Shown: in pieces, positions 17,790 to 26,121 of the stretch
Layout of the letters: the number at the start of each line of letters is the position of its first letter
Numbering within the stretch: position 1 is the stretch's first letter
The notes under the pieces: model-generated
Told to the model about the DNA's origin: nothing
What the model saw: the letters and a program-made list of their open reading frames with translations, nothing else
Databases searched by the model: none
Program-made: the position numbers and the translations under genes
Origin: Pseudomonadota bacterium
Lineage (GTDB): Bacteria > Pseudomonadota > Gammaproteobacteria > Acidiferrobacterales > UBA6901
Reading direction: 5' to 3'
NCBI GenBank assembly: GCA_021783175.1
Contig: JAJXUF010000005.1
Span: forward strand, 10,917 to 74,916
Length of the DNA stretch: 64,000 nt

Positions 17790-19634
17790 TCACCGCGGCG
17801 GAGCGTAGCGCAGCGTCACGAAGACCGAGCGCGACGGAGTGTTGTAGCCCGAGGCCAGCTCGTACTGCTTGTTAAAGAGATTCTCGAGGCGACCACCGAT
17901 GCTCCAGCTCTGTGACAGCGCATAGGCGCCGAACAGATTGACGACGGCATAACCGGGTATGGTGACGGTAGTGTAGGTGATGTTGCTAATGTCGGCGTGG
18001 TTGGATGCGGCGATCAGCTCGGCGCCGAGGTCGGTATGCGACGTCAGGGTGCGGTCCAGCGTCAGCGCCAACTTGCGTTCCGGGCGCCGCATCAGCAGCT
18101 CGTTGGTTATGTCGTCGATCGCCTGCTGCAGCGTGGCGTTGGCATCGAAGCGCCAGGCCTGCTGCCGCCAGCCGTACTCGAGTTCCAGCCCGCGCATGGT
18201 CGCGCGGTCGATGTTGATGGCCTGGTAGTTCACGCCGCTGAAATCGATCAGATCCCGCACTTTCGTATAGTACACATTGGCTCGAATGCTCTGCGCGGTT
18301 GACGGCCGGTAAAGCGCGCCCAGTTCGGTGCTGTGCGACGTTTCCGGCTGCAGATTGGGGTTACCGGCAAACTGCCCGCCGAGGCCAGGGCTGTAGAGCG
18401 CATTGAGATCGGGGGCGCGGAAGGCCGTGCCGTAGGATGCGATCCAGCGCCAGGTCGGCGTCATGTCCCAGCCCCAGCCGATCTGCCCGGTGCCATGGTT
18501 GCCGAAACGACTGTGACGGTCCTCGCGCAAGGCGAACTGCAGCTGCTGGCTGCCGATCGTGCTCAGAAGATCAGCGAAGACAGCGTTGTCATGCATCGAA
18601 TTATCGAACACGATGTTATCTGTATAGTCGTTCGAATAACCGGCATCATTGACAAAGCTGTAACCGAGAGTCAGCAGGTTTGACTTGTTGAGACTCAGAT
18701 CGTGCTGCCAGTCCACGCTATTGCGGTGCGTGGTGATTTGCGACACATAGTTGCCATAGGTCGCGAGATCGACCAGCGAATTGCCGAGACTTAGAGTCTG
18801 CACCCAGTTGGTGCCGGTGGCGTCCTTGAGGCGCAGGTTTACCACGCGGTTCTGGCCGCGACTGTAGTCGCTTCCCGGGTCGAACGAGGTGCTCAGATAT
18901 GAATTCCAGGCGTTGAGCGCGAGCGAGCCGCTTGTCCCCAGTGGCGAATTCAGGCCGGCAGTGACGCTGTGCTGCTGGTAGCCATCATTGTTCGGACTGT
19001 AGAGAGACGGTCCGGCCGAAGGGTTGGTCGCAGGGAAGCCGGCCGATCCGTGGTAGGACGCATTCGCGTAGACTCGTATCTTGTCGCCGACGCCCATACC
19101 GACATCTACGCCATGCGTGCGGAAACTGCCGCCATCCACTTCGGCCGTCGGGCCGCGCGGCTTGCGCGTGAAGATCTGAATGACTCCGCCAATGGCGTCG
19201 GAGCCGTAAAGGGTGGCGCGCGGTCCGCGCACGATTTCAATGTGGTCGATCTGGGATGGATCCAGGTTTTCCCACGCAAAGTCGCCGCTCGTCGCATCCG
19301 CCGCGCGCACGCCGTCGATGAGCACCAGAACGTGATTGGAATTGGTACCACGCAGGAACACGCTGGTCTGGCTTCCCGGTCCGCCGGTGCGCGAAATATC
19401 AATGCCCGCCTGGGTACGCAGCAACTGCACCATGTCCGTGGCCTGGCTGCGCTCAATATCGTCACGGGTAATGACGGTCACGGATGCCAGCGCTTGGTCT
19501 TCTGGTTGGGCAACGCGCGACGCCGTAATGACAATGGGTTGCGCGCTGCTGTCGTCGGCCAAGGCTCGGTGAGTGGCCGCCAGAACGATAAGTGACAAAG
19601 CGGAAATCGAAAGAACTGCTGTCTTGCCAAACAA
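17790..19634 (-). CDS. btuB: TonB-dependent vitamin B12 receptor BtuB
   Basis: About 614 residues. Signal peptide, then TonB box region QPIVITASRVAQPEDQALASVTVITRDDIE, plug domain with FLRGTNSNHVLVLIDGVR and IEIVRGPRATLYGSDAIGGVIQIFTRK, and a 22-strand-type barrel ending in RYAPPR rather than the usual aromatic residue. The TTG at 19634 was chosen because GGGGAG lies just before it; a GTG six codons upstream has none. The cobalamin riboswitch at 19762-19987 precedes it. Confidence 0.9.
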   Translation of the reverse strand: MFGKTAVLSISALSLIVLAATHRALADDSSAQPIVITASRVAQPEDQALASVTVITRDDIERSQATDMVQLLRTQAGIDISRTGGPGSQTSVFLRGTNSNHVLVLIDGVRAADATSGDFAWENLDPSQIDHIEIVRGPRATLYGSDAIGGVIQIFTRKPRGPTAEVDGGSFRTHGVDVGMGVGDKIRVYANASYHGSAGFPATNPSAGPSLYSPNNDGYQQHSVTAGLNSPLGTSGSLALNAWNSYLSTSFDPGSDYSRGQNRVVNLRLKDATGTNWVQTLSLGNSLVDLATYGNYVSQITTHRNSVDWQHDLSLNKSNLLTLGYSFVNDAGYSNDYTDNIVFDNSMHDNAVFADLLSTIGSQQLQFALREDRHSRFGNHGTGQIGWGWDMTPTWRWIASYGTAFRAPDLNALYSPGLGGQFAGNPNLQPETSHSTELGALYRPSTAQSIRANVYYTKVRDLIDFSGVNYQAINIDRATMRGLELEYGWRQQAWRFDANATLQQAIDDITNELLMRRPERKLALTLDRTLTSHTDLGAELIAASNHADISNITYTTVTIPGYAVVNLFGAYALSQSWSIGGRLENLFNKQYELASGYNTPSRSVFVTLRYAPPR

Positions 19635-19761
19635 GCTACTCTCCCCGCGCACCCACCGTGCGCCTCGTAATTTTATAGTTGATTACGCATGGAAACACGC
19701 AGGAGAGTAAGGATCGCACGCCCGGAAGGCGCGACCGGCCGCCCTCCGCAGCGTTGCCACG

Positions 19762-19987
19762 TAGCTCAGGCCGGTCTCCGGGCTTACGAGTGTTGTTGCC
19801 AACCGGGCAAATCGCCTTCCCGCGCTCTGGCAGTGGCCAGTGGATGAACGCAGTGGCTGACGTGATTTGCCGCAACTCGTTTACCGTTGCGGGGGCAGCG
19901 CTGGAATCGTTGCGTCAAGACACTACGCAGCTCACCAGCTTCCCGTTTCACCCCGCGCGCATAACTTCCGCAGGGCACCTGAGTCAG
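19762..19987 (-). promoter_or_regulatory. Cobalamin (B12) riboswitch upstream of btuB
   Basis: Read on the minus strand, the segment has the hallmarks of the aptamer in order: GGTGCC near the 5' end, GGGAAGCTGGTG, the core GCTGCCCCCGCAACGGTAAACG, the B12 box GCCACTG, GGGAAGGCGATTTG, and the 3' closing AAGCCCGGAGACCGGCCTG. It ends about 127 nt before the btuB start, leaving room for an expression platform. B12 binding is expected to switch off btuB, tonB and the adenosyltransferase. Confidence 0.93.
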
Positions 19988-20086
19988 GCGTGCACGATAT
20001 GCGCTCGATCCAAGGCTGTCAATACGACCTGCCTTGATCGGGTGAACCTTGCAAGACTGCCGGATTGCATTGGGACCGCGCGCAGT

Positions 20087-22498
20087 TTAGCGGGCAGACA
20101 GAATCTGGGGTATCCCGAGGTGCCAGCCCTGGGCATTGCGGATACCCATGCGCAGCAGGGCGTTACGGGTGTCTTCGTTTTCCACGCTTTCGGCTATGGT
20201 CTCAATGCCGAAGGACGTGGCAAGTTCGTGAATGTGTTCGACGATCTTGCGGTCAGCCTCATGATCGAGCATGCCGCGCACGAACGTGCCCTCGATCTTG
20301 AGATACTCTGGCCGGAACAGGTTCAGGAAATGGTAGGTTGAATAGCCGCTGCCAAAATCGTCCAGCGCAAGCTTGCATCCAATGCGCCGTAGCGCCTGGA
20401 TATCCGCCAGCAGGGTATCGGTGATCGTTACATTCTCGCGCTCGGTGATTTCTATGACTATGGACTTGCCGCTGCGGCATGACGGACCAATCAGCTCCTC
20501 GAGTTGAGTAACGAATCCGCGGTCGTTGAACGAACTTGGATCGAGGTTGAGAAACAGGCCGTAGCCCTCAGGGGCCAGGCGCAATGCCTGGCCGATGATG
20601 TGCATGTCGATTTCGCGCGTCAGACCCAGCTCTTCCGCCACCGTAATGAAGTCACCGGCCTTGATGGTCGCGCCGGCGTGCTGCATGCGCGCCAGCGCCT
20701 CGTAGGCAATGGGCTCGCCGCTGCGGATATCGCAGATAGGCTGGAACGCCGGCATGAGGTTGCCTTCCTCCAGGGCGTTGCGCAGCTGAAATCCCTGGCT
20801 AAAGATGGACATGAGCGCGCGGCTGATGTCAGGCGACAGCACTTCAACGCGATTGCGGCCGCGGCGCTTGCTGTGGTAGAGCGCCACATCGGCCGCGCTT
20901 ACGAGATCTTGTGCCTTCTGCCCATGGGTGGGGGCCTCGGCGACACCGATGCTGCACTGAAGCTGGATATGGCCGACCGGCAGATTGATGTAGGTCTCAT
21001 TAATGGCTGTATGCAGTTTCTCGGCGATGTTGGTCGCGTCGCTTAGCGCGGTATTCTTCAGAACCATCGCGAACTCATCGCCCGCCAGGCGTGCGACGTA
21101 GTCGTTTCGCCGAATGGTCTTTTTGAGCAATCCGGAGATGGCGCGCAGGGCATCGTCTCCGGCCGGATGGCCATAGGTATCATTAATGAATTTGAAACCG
21201 TCGAGATCAACAATCAGCAGGCACACTGACTGATTTTTGGGCAGATGATCGGAAAGGATCACTTCCATCTGGGTGTCGAAGTGGCGCCGGTTGTACAGAC
21301 CTGTCAGGGGGTCGGTAACTGAAAGATAATAAAGATCATCCTGGTACTTGGTGAGCAGTTTATTGAGCTCCACGCTTTGCGTGATATCACCGAGGGTGCC
21401 GATGACCCCGGAAAACCGTCCAGCGGTATCAAACTGCGCGTCTGCATCGAGGTGAACCCATAGGCGCTTTCCGGCAGCGCTGCGCAGGCAAATTTCACGG
21501 TTCTTGTCGTGCATCGCCGGCAGGCTCTGCGGGGTGAAGTCGGCTGCCGCCTGTTTTTCCATCAGAAAATCGGTAAACGGCCGGTCGAGTGCTTCCTCAA
21601 TGCGAAAGCCGGTTAGCGTCTCCCAAGCCGGATTGAGAAAGCTGATGCGGCCTTCTACGTCGAGTTCCAACAGAATTTCGCGCATGCCGTTGACCAGGGT
21701 GCGCAGGCGGTTCTCGCTGTGTTCCAGCAGCTCCCGCGTTTCTTCGAGATTCCGTATGTAATGGCGCATGCCGGCGGAGCCGTCGGCGAACGCCTGGTTG
21801 AGCTCCTGGATTTCGCGCGTACCAGACTTGATAAGTCTTACGTTTGGCGTCCAATTGCCGCGCGAGACCTGGCGCGCCATCTCTGTCAGTGGCTTGAGTG
21901 GCGCAGTGAAGCGCCGCAAGAGGGAATATGTGATGGCGATAGTGGCCAGCAGCAGGGCGCCTAGAAAAATCAAACTGTGGCGTATGAGCCCACTCACGCT
22001 TTCGTTGATTGGTCCGTTGGAAAGTACAAGTTCCACCGCACCGTGAGCTTTATGCGGCAGAACCATTGCCACACTGACGATCCGCTGCGCCTGACTGCCA
22101 ATCAGCAATCGCGTGAGCCAGGTGGCGCGTGGTGTCGTTCGTTCTTCCTGGTACAGCACGCTCGCGCGGCTGTCGATAATTCTTACACTCGCGATTGCCG
22201 GTTCGCTTACCATGTCGTAGAGAATGTTGTCGACGGCAGTCGCATTCTTTTCGCTAATCATCAGTTCCAGGTCCGGTACTTCCAGCACGGCCAGCGCGTA
22301 GCCTAGCTGTTGTTGTGCCTGTAGCTGGATTCTCGCGGCGCGCATCGTGAAATACGTCATGGCGACGACAGCAGCGACAACCATGAGCGCAAATACCGTA
22401 ATGCTCATGCGCGTGCGCAGTGTTCCGGGTAGGCGCAGGTTGCGCAGAGTCAGCGGGATTAGGGAGGCAAAGCGATTGCGAAAAAGATTTCGCGCCAC
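20087..22498 (-). CDS. Membrane GGDEF-EAL protein with HAMP and PAS domains
   Basis: About 803 residues. Order: membrane helix (ITVFALMVVAAVVAMTYF), periplasmic sensor of about 130 residues, second helix, HAMP (LLRRFTAPLKPLTEMARQV), PAS (LRTLVNGMREILLELD, GRISFLNPAWETLTGF), GGDEF with core LAGDEF, and EAL with YEALARM, EITERE, DDFGSGYS and ESVEN. AGDEF is a tolerated cyclase variant and all EAL catalytic residues appear present, so it may make or break c-di-GMP. The start is uncertain: a promoter ends at 22546, so I chose the GTG at 22498; an ATG at 22408 is the alternative. Confidence 0.85.
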   Translation of the reverse strand: MARNLFRNRFASLIPLTLRNLRLPGTLRTRMSITVFALMVVAAVVAMTYFTMRAARIQLQAQQQLGYALAVLEVPDLELMISEKNATAVDNILYDMVSEPAIASVRIIDSRASVLYQEERTTPRATWLTRLLIGSQAQRIVSVAMVLPHKAHGAVELVLSNGPINESVSGLIRHSLIFLGALLLATIAITYSLLRRFTAPLKPLTEMARQVSRGNWTPNVRLIKSGTREIQELNQAFADGSAGMRHYIRNLEETRELLEHSENRLRTLVNGMREILLELDVEGRISFLNPAWETLTGFRIEEALDRPFTDFLMEKQAAADFTPQSLPAMHDKNREICLRSAAGKRLWVHLDADAQFDTAGRFSGVIGTLGDITQSVELNKLLTKYQDDLYYLSVTDPLTGLYNRRHFDTQMEVILSDHLPKNQSVCLLIVDLDGFKFINDTYGHPAGDDALRAISGLLKKTIRRNDYVARLAGDEFAMVLKNTALSDATNIAEKLHTAINETYINLPVGHIQLQCSIGVAEAPTHGQKAQDLVSAADVALYHSKRRGRNRVEVLSPDISRALMSIFSQGFQLRNALEEGNLMPAFQPICDIRSGEPIAYEALARMQHAGATIKAGDFITVAEELGLTREIDMHIIGQALRLAPEGYGLFLNLDPSSFNDRGFVTQLEELIGPSCRSGKSIVIEITERENVTITDTLLADIQALRRIGCKLALDDFGSGYSTYHFLNLFRPEYLKIEGTFVRGMLDHEADRKIVEHIHELATSFGIETIAESVENEDTRNALLRMGIRNAQGWHLGIPQILSAR

Positions 22499-22545
22499 AA
22501 AATGGCGGCCGGATCCGGCTTGTGGTGGTTCGGGCACGGGTTTGA

Positions 22546-22573
22546 AGTATACATGAATTGCGCGCGCGTCCAA
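22546..22573 (-). promoter_or_regulatory. Promoter-like pair for the GGDEF-EAL gene
   Basis: On the minus strand: TTGGAC, 16 bases, TATACT, lying just past the btuD stop codon (22578). It suggests the GGDEF-EAL gene has its own transcript rather than only btuCD read-through. Confidence 0.5.
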
Positions 22574-22577
22574 GGTT

Positions 22578-23345
22578 TCATGCGGGCAAAAACACGCGAT
22601 CTTCGTTGCGTCCCAGCTGGCGAAATTGGCACCCGTAAACTTGTTCAAGCAAGCCGATGTCGAGCACGGTGTCGAGCCGGCCGTGGCGATGTTGGCCATT
22701 TGCCATAAGAAACAGTCCATGGCTGCAGAAACGTGTCGCGAGATTCACGTCGTGCAGCACCATGATATTTGCGTGTTTCAGCCGAGATGTCCGCGCTGTC
22801 AGCAATTGCAGGACCCGGATCTGATGATGCAGGTCGAGATGGTTGGTTGGTTCGTCCAGAAGACAGATTGGGGCATCTTGCGCGATAAGCGCCGCGATCT
22901 CCACGCGTCGGCGTTCGCCACCGGAAAGTGTCGCCAGGGCTCGTTCGCCACAGGCCGACAGATCAACTGCCGCAAGCGCTGCACTCGCGATACGCCAGTC
23001 CTCGGCGTTTTCCCATTGCCAGGCGCGCAGGTGCGGATGGCGGCCGCTCAGCACCGTCTGCATGACATTGCCGGCGAAGCCAGCTTCCGCTTCCTGCAGG
23101 AGCACAGCGCGTGCCAGCGCTAGTTTTCGCGGATGCACCTGTCTGATGTCGCGGTCGCCCAGCAGTACTTGGCCGCGATCCGCGTGCCGTAACCCGGATA
23201 GCGCATGCAGCAATGTGGTCTTGCCGCTGCCGTTGGCACCTAGAATGGCCCAGTTATCCCCGGCATGCAGCTTAAGATCGAGTCCGGCGCATAGCGTGCG
23301 TCCGCCAATAGCAAGGGTCAGGTCGCATGTTTCGAGGAGCGTCAT
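22578..23345 (-). CDS. btuD: Cobalamin ABC transporter ATPase BtuD
   Basis: 255 residues with Walker A GANGSGKTT, Q-loop LLQEAE, signature LSGGERRRVEIA, Walker B ICLLDEPTNHLDL and H-loop LHDVN. The FecE-type subfamily includes B12, haem and siderophore importers; the neighbouring B12 genes indicate cobalamin. The ATG at 23345 overlaps the btuC stop by 4 nt (ATGA). It acts at the inner membrane with BtuC and BtuF. Confidence 0.9.
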   Translation of the reverse strand: MTLLETCDLTLAIGGRTLCAGLDLKLHAGDNWAILGANGSGKTTLLHALSGLRHADRGQVLLGDRDIRQVHPRKLALARAVLLQEAEAGFAGNVMQTVLSGRHPHLRAWQWENAEDWRIASAALAAVDLSACGERALATLSGGERRRVEIAALIAQDAPICLLDEPTNHLDLHHQIRVLQLLTARTSRLKHANIMVLHDVNLATRFCSHGLFLMANGQHRHGRLDTVLDIGLLEQVYGCQFRQLGRNEDRVFLPA

Positions 23346-24346
23346 GGGACACGCGCTCGCGACAGCAGAAGCAGGAATGCTGGAACGCCGAGCAAAGCGG
23401 TTATGACTCCCACCGGAAGCTGCACCGGCGTCAGCAAACTGCGCGCTAGCGTGTCGCATACGACCAAAAAGCTACCTCCCAGGAGGGCCGAGTGCGGCAG
23501 TAGGCGGCGGTAGTCGGAGTCGCCCGTTAGCCGCAAGAGGTGAGGGATGATGAGACCGACAAAACCGACGCTGCCGGCCTGCGTGACCGCGCTTGCCGTC
23601 ATAAAGGAAGCAAGAAGGTAGATGGCGGTGCGCAGGAAAACCACATCCGCACCGAGGGCAGCGGCAACCAGTTCGCCGCGCGCGTAGACGTTGAGACTGC
23701 GAGCAAGCGGTAGTGACAGCAGGAGACCGGCCGCCAGAGTGGCGCCGGCCCAGGCCGGATGCCTGGCGTAGGACATGTCGCCGATCAGCCAGAACAGCAT
23801 TCCCTGAACATTGCTGCTGGGTGATACGGCCAGCAGAAAGCTGATGACGGCACCCCATCCGGCGGCAATCACCACCCCCGTCAATAGCAGTCGCGACTGG
23901 GTCCAGACCCCGCTGGCGCGGCTCAGTCCGAACACGATAATGGTGGAGGCAAGGCTGCCGATGAAGGCATTTGTGCCAATCCAGGCTGTTCCGAGACCGA
24001 GCAGCATAGATCCGAGAGCAGCCACAGCGGCACCACCGGATACCCCCAGAACATAAGGGTCGGCCAGCGGATTGCGTAGCAGCACCTGTAGCAGCGCTCC
24101 GGAAAGGGCTAGCAGGGCACCGACTGCGAACGCGGCCAGGGCCCGTGGCAGGCGCAGGTCGCGGACGATGGTTGCATCCACACCGTGTGCATGGCCGAAC
24201 AGTATTTGCCAGATATCGCCCAAGCTGAGGTGTACGCTGCCGGTCCACAGCGCAAACAGCAAGCTTGCCGGTGCTGCGGCGCAAAGAGCAATGGTGAGTC
24301 CCGACCTGCTCATTGCCGCTTTTAGGATAGGTGCATAATGGGCCAT
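23342..24346 (-). CDS. btuC: Cobalamin ABC transporter permease BtuC (FecCD family)
   Basis: 334 residues, about ten membrane helices. FecCD hallmarks are LRLPRALAAFAVGALLALSGALLQ, NPLADPYVLGVSGGAA and GSVGFVGLIIPHLLRL, the coupling helix region. The start is ambiguous: the ATG at 24346 overlaps the HAD gene by 25 nt; an internal ATG at 24313 would give MSRSGLTIAL. It is coupled to btuD downstream. Confidence 0.9.
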   Translation of the reverse strand: MAHYAPILKAAMSRSGLTIALCAAAPASLLFALWTGSVHLSLGDIWQILFGHAHGVDATIVRDLRLPRALAAFAVGALLALSGALLQVLLRNPLADPYVLGVSGGAAVAALGSMLLGLGTAWIGTNAFIGSLASTIIVFGLSRASGVWTQSRLLLTGVVIAAGWGAVISFLLAVSPSSNVQGMLFWLIGDMSYARHPAWAGATLAAGLLLSLPLARSLNVYARGELVAAALGADVVFLRTAIYLLASFMTASAVTQAGSVGFVGLIIPHLLRLTGDSDYRRLLPHSALLGGSFLVVCDTLARSLLTPVQLPVGVITALLGVPAFLLLLSRARVP

Positions 24347-24978
24347 GCGTGCTGCTGCGCATGGCGCGCAAGGGTTGCATCTGGATTTACCGCTACGGGA
24401 TGGTCTACCACTTCGAGCAACGCTAGGTCATTGTGCGAATCGCTATAAAACCAGCTGCCGGCAAGACCTTCCTTGCGTTTTGTCAGCCAGTCGCGCAGCC
24501 GAGTTACTTTGCCTTCGCGGTAGCTTGGTACGCCGGCGACCTTGCCCGTAAACTGGCCTTGGACCTCCTCCGGTTCGGTTGCGATGAGGTGGGCGATGCC
24601 GAATTCAGCGGCGATCGGCGCGGTAATGAAGCTGTTTGTCGCTGTGATGATTAGCAGGGTATGACCCTGGGCGCGATGGTTTTCGACGAGGGCGCGTGCC
24701 GGCGGAGTGATGAGCGGCATGATTTTGGTGCGCATGAAGTCTGTGCGCCATTGTTCCAGGGTAGCACGGTCGAAGCGGGTAAGCGGCTTGAGCTGGTGTT
24801 GCTCCAGAAACTCGAAAATATCCAGAGTTCCATCGAGGTAAGCCTGATAGTAACGGTTGTTATCGCGCGCGAACTGTGCGCCATCGACGGCCTTGCGTTC
24901 AACCAGGTATTCGCCCCAGGCATGGTCACTGTCGCCACGCAACAGGGTGTTGTCCAGATCAAAGATTGCCAAGGTCAA
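24322..24978 (-). CDS. HAD-IB family phosphatase
   Basis: 218 residues with HAD motif I FDLDNTLL, motif II (LLIITAT), and motif III/IV YREGKVTRLRDWL with FYSDSHNDLALL. It matches the HAD-IB subfamily (phosphoserine-phosphatase-like) often annotated as histidinol-phosphatase-like. The TTG at 24978 was chosen because GGAG precedes it by six bases and it yields MTLAIFDLDNT; a TTG at 24990 is possible. It is the first gene of the minus-strand run leading into btuCD; a link to B12 is not evident. Confidence 0.82.
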   Translation of the reverse strand: MTLAIFDLDNTLLRGDSDHAWGEYLVERKAVDGAQFARDNNRYYQAYLDGTLDIFEFLEQHQLKPLTRFDRATLEQWRTDFMRTKIMPLITPPARALVENHRAQGHTLLIITATNSFITAPIAAEFGIAHLIATEPEEVQGQFTGKVAGVPSYREGKVTRLRDWLTKRKEGLAGSWFYSDSHNDLALLEVVDHPVAVNPDATLARHAQQHAWPIMHLS

Positions 24979-25146
24979 TTGCAGCTCCAAGGGCTTAGCG
25001 GGTTAAATGGCGCCTAGGATAACAGGCAGCCAGAAGAATGCCGATGGGGCAGAACGCGCATGTATGGGCTGCCGGCACGTTGCCGCCGGCCGCGGATCGT
25101 GAAAAAATTCATAGACTATGAGGTTGAACCGGGCAGGCGTCCTACA

Positions 25147-25629
25147 ATGATTGATGAGAACGGCTACCGGCCCAATGTCGGAATCATACTGTGCAACCGC
25201 CAAGGCCGGGTATTCTGGGCGCGTCGTACCGGCCAGGATGGCTGGCAATTTCCCCAAGGCGGGATAAAACAGAGCGAGACCGTGGAGCAGGCGCTGTTCC
25301 GCGAGTTGCACGAGGAGATCGGCCTGGACCCGGCGCACGTCGCGCTCATTGGGCGTACGCGCGAATGGTTGCACTACGATATCCCCAAGATGTTTCTGCG
25401 CAGCGGACGCCAGACCCGGTTTCGCGGGCAGAAACAGATCTGGTTTCTTTTGCGACTTGTTGCCAACGAGATGAACGTGCGGCTTGATGTCACGCAGGAT
25501 CCCGAGTTCGATGCCTGGCGCTGGGTTGATTACTGGAGTCCGCTCGACAGCATCGTCGAATTCAAGCGTCACGTCTACGAGCAGGCGCTGACAGAATTGG
25601 CGCCCTTGCTTGCCGGGATACCGGGGTGA
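25147..25629 (+). CDS. rppH: RNA pyrophosphohydrolase RppH
   Basis: 160 residues, typical length. [17 protein letters not shown] at the N-terminus and the Nudix box [23 protein letters not shown] identify RppH, which trims the 5' pyrophosphate of mRNAs to start decay. Further RppH features are [18 protein letters not shown] and [10 protein letters not shown]. The open frame upstream to 25060 is rejected because RppH proteins begin at this Met. Confidence 0.95.
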   Translation: MIDENGYRPNVGIILCNRQGRVFWARRTGQDGWQFPQGGIKQSETVEQALFRELHEEIGLDPAHVALIGRTREWLHYDIPKMFLRSGRQTRFRGQKQIWFLLRLVANEMNVRLDVTQDPEFDAWRWVDYWSPLDSIVEFKRHVYEQALTELAPLLAGIPG

Positions 25630-26060
25630 TTGAGCAGCTCGTTGCCTTGTGCGACCGCAACATTTTCCGGATTTCAGGCATGGATGATGCCGCGGTCTAT
25701 GACTTGGCGGATGACCGGGTCGGGGCATGCTTACCTCTGAGCTGCGGCAGCAGGCTGTCGCGCACTATAGATATTCCGCCAATGTCAGTTCGTGCTGCCG
25801 GATGCGGCGTATTGTGTGCGCGTAACCTTCCCGGCGTGCTGTTTGTCGGGCCGGCGCTTTCTGCGCGAGAATCGGGCTGGCCGACGTTGACCAGGCAGGC
25901 GGATTATCATTTCTATGAAAATCGCCCGTTTGGCTGTCTCGGTCTGCAGGACCTCAGGTACGAATATGTCCTCACCGATGCTTTTGTGCCCGGCAAAACC
26001 CTCTTTGGTACTGGCGCTGCGCGTGCGGTCCGCGCTGAACTCGAGCGTGTCTTGTGCTAA
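25626..26060 (+). CDS. Hypothetical protein downstream of rppH
   Basis: 144-residue frame starting with a GTG that overlaps the rppH stop (GTGA), which suggests coupling. It contains several Cys and the segment [34 protein letters not shown] recognise no domain, signal peptide or membrane helix. It fills the space between rppH and the RND permease and no competing frame is better, but it could be non-coding. Confidence 0.45.
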   Translation: MIEQLVALCDRNIFRISGMDDAAVYDLADDRVGACLPLSCGSRLSRTIDIPPMSVRAAGCGVLCARNLPGVLFVGPALSARESGWPTLTRQADYHFYENRPFGCLGLQDLRYEYVLTDAFVPGKTLFGTGAARAVRAELERVLC

Positions 26061-26121
26061 TTACCGTTAATTCCCGCCGGCAGGCGGCATTGCAGAAGGA
26101 CGCGACCGGATCGCCTGAAAA

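Noticed and set aside
25003..25728. 241-codon minus-strand frame opposite rppH
   Set aside because: Antisense to an unmistakable Nudix gene; shadow frame.
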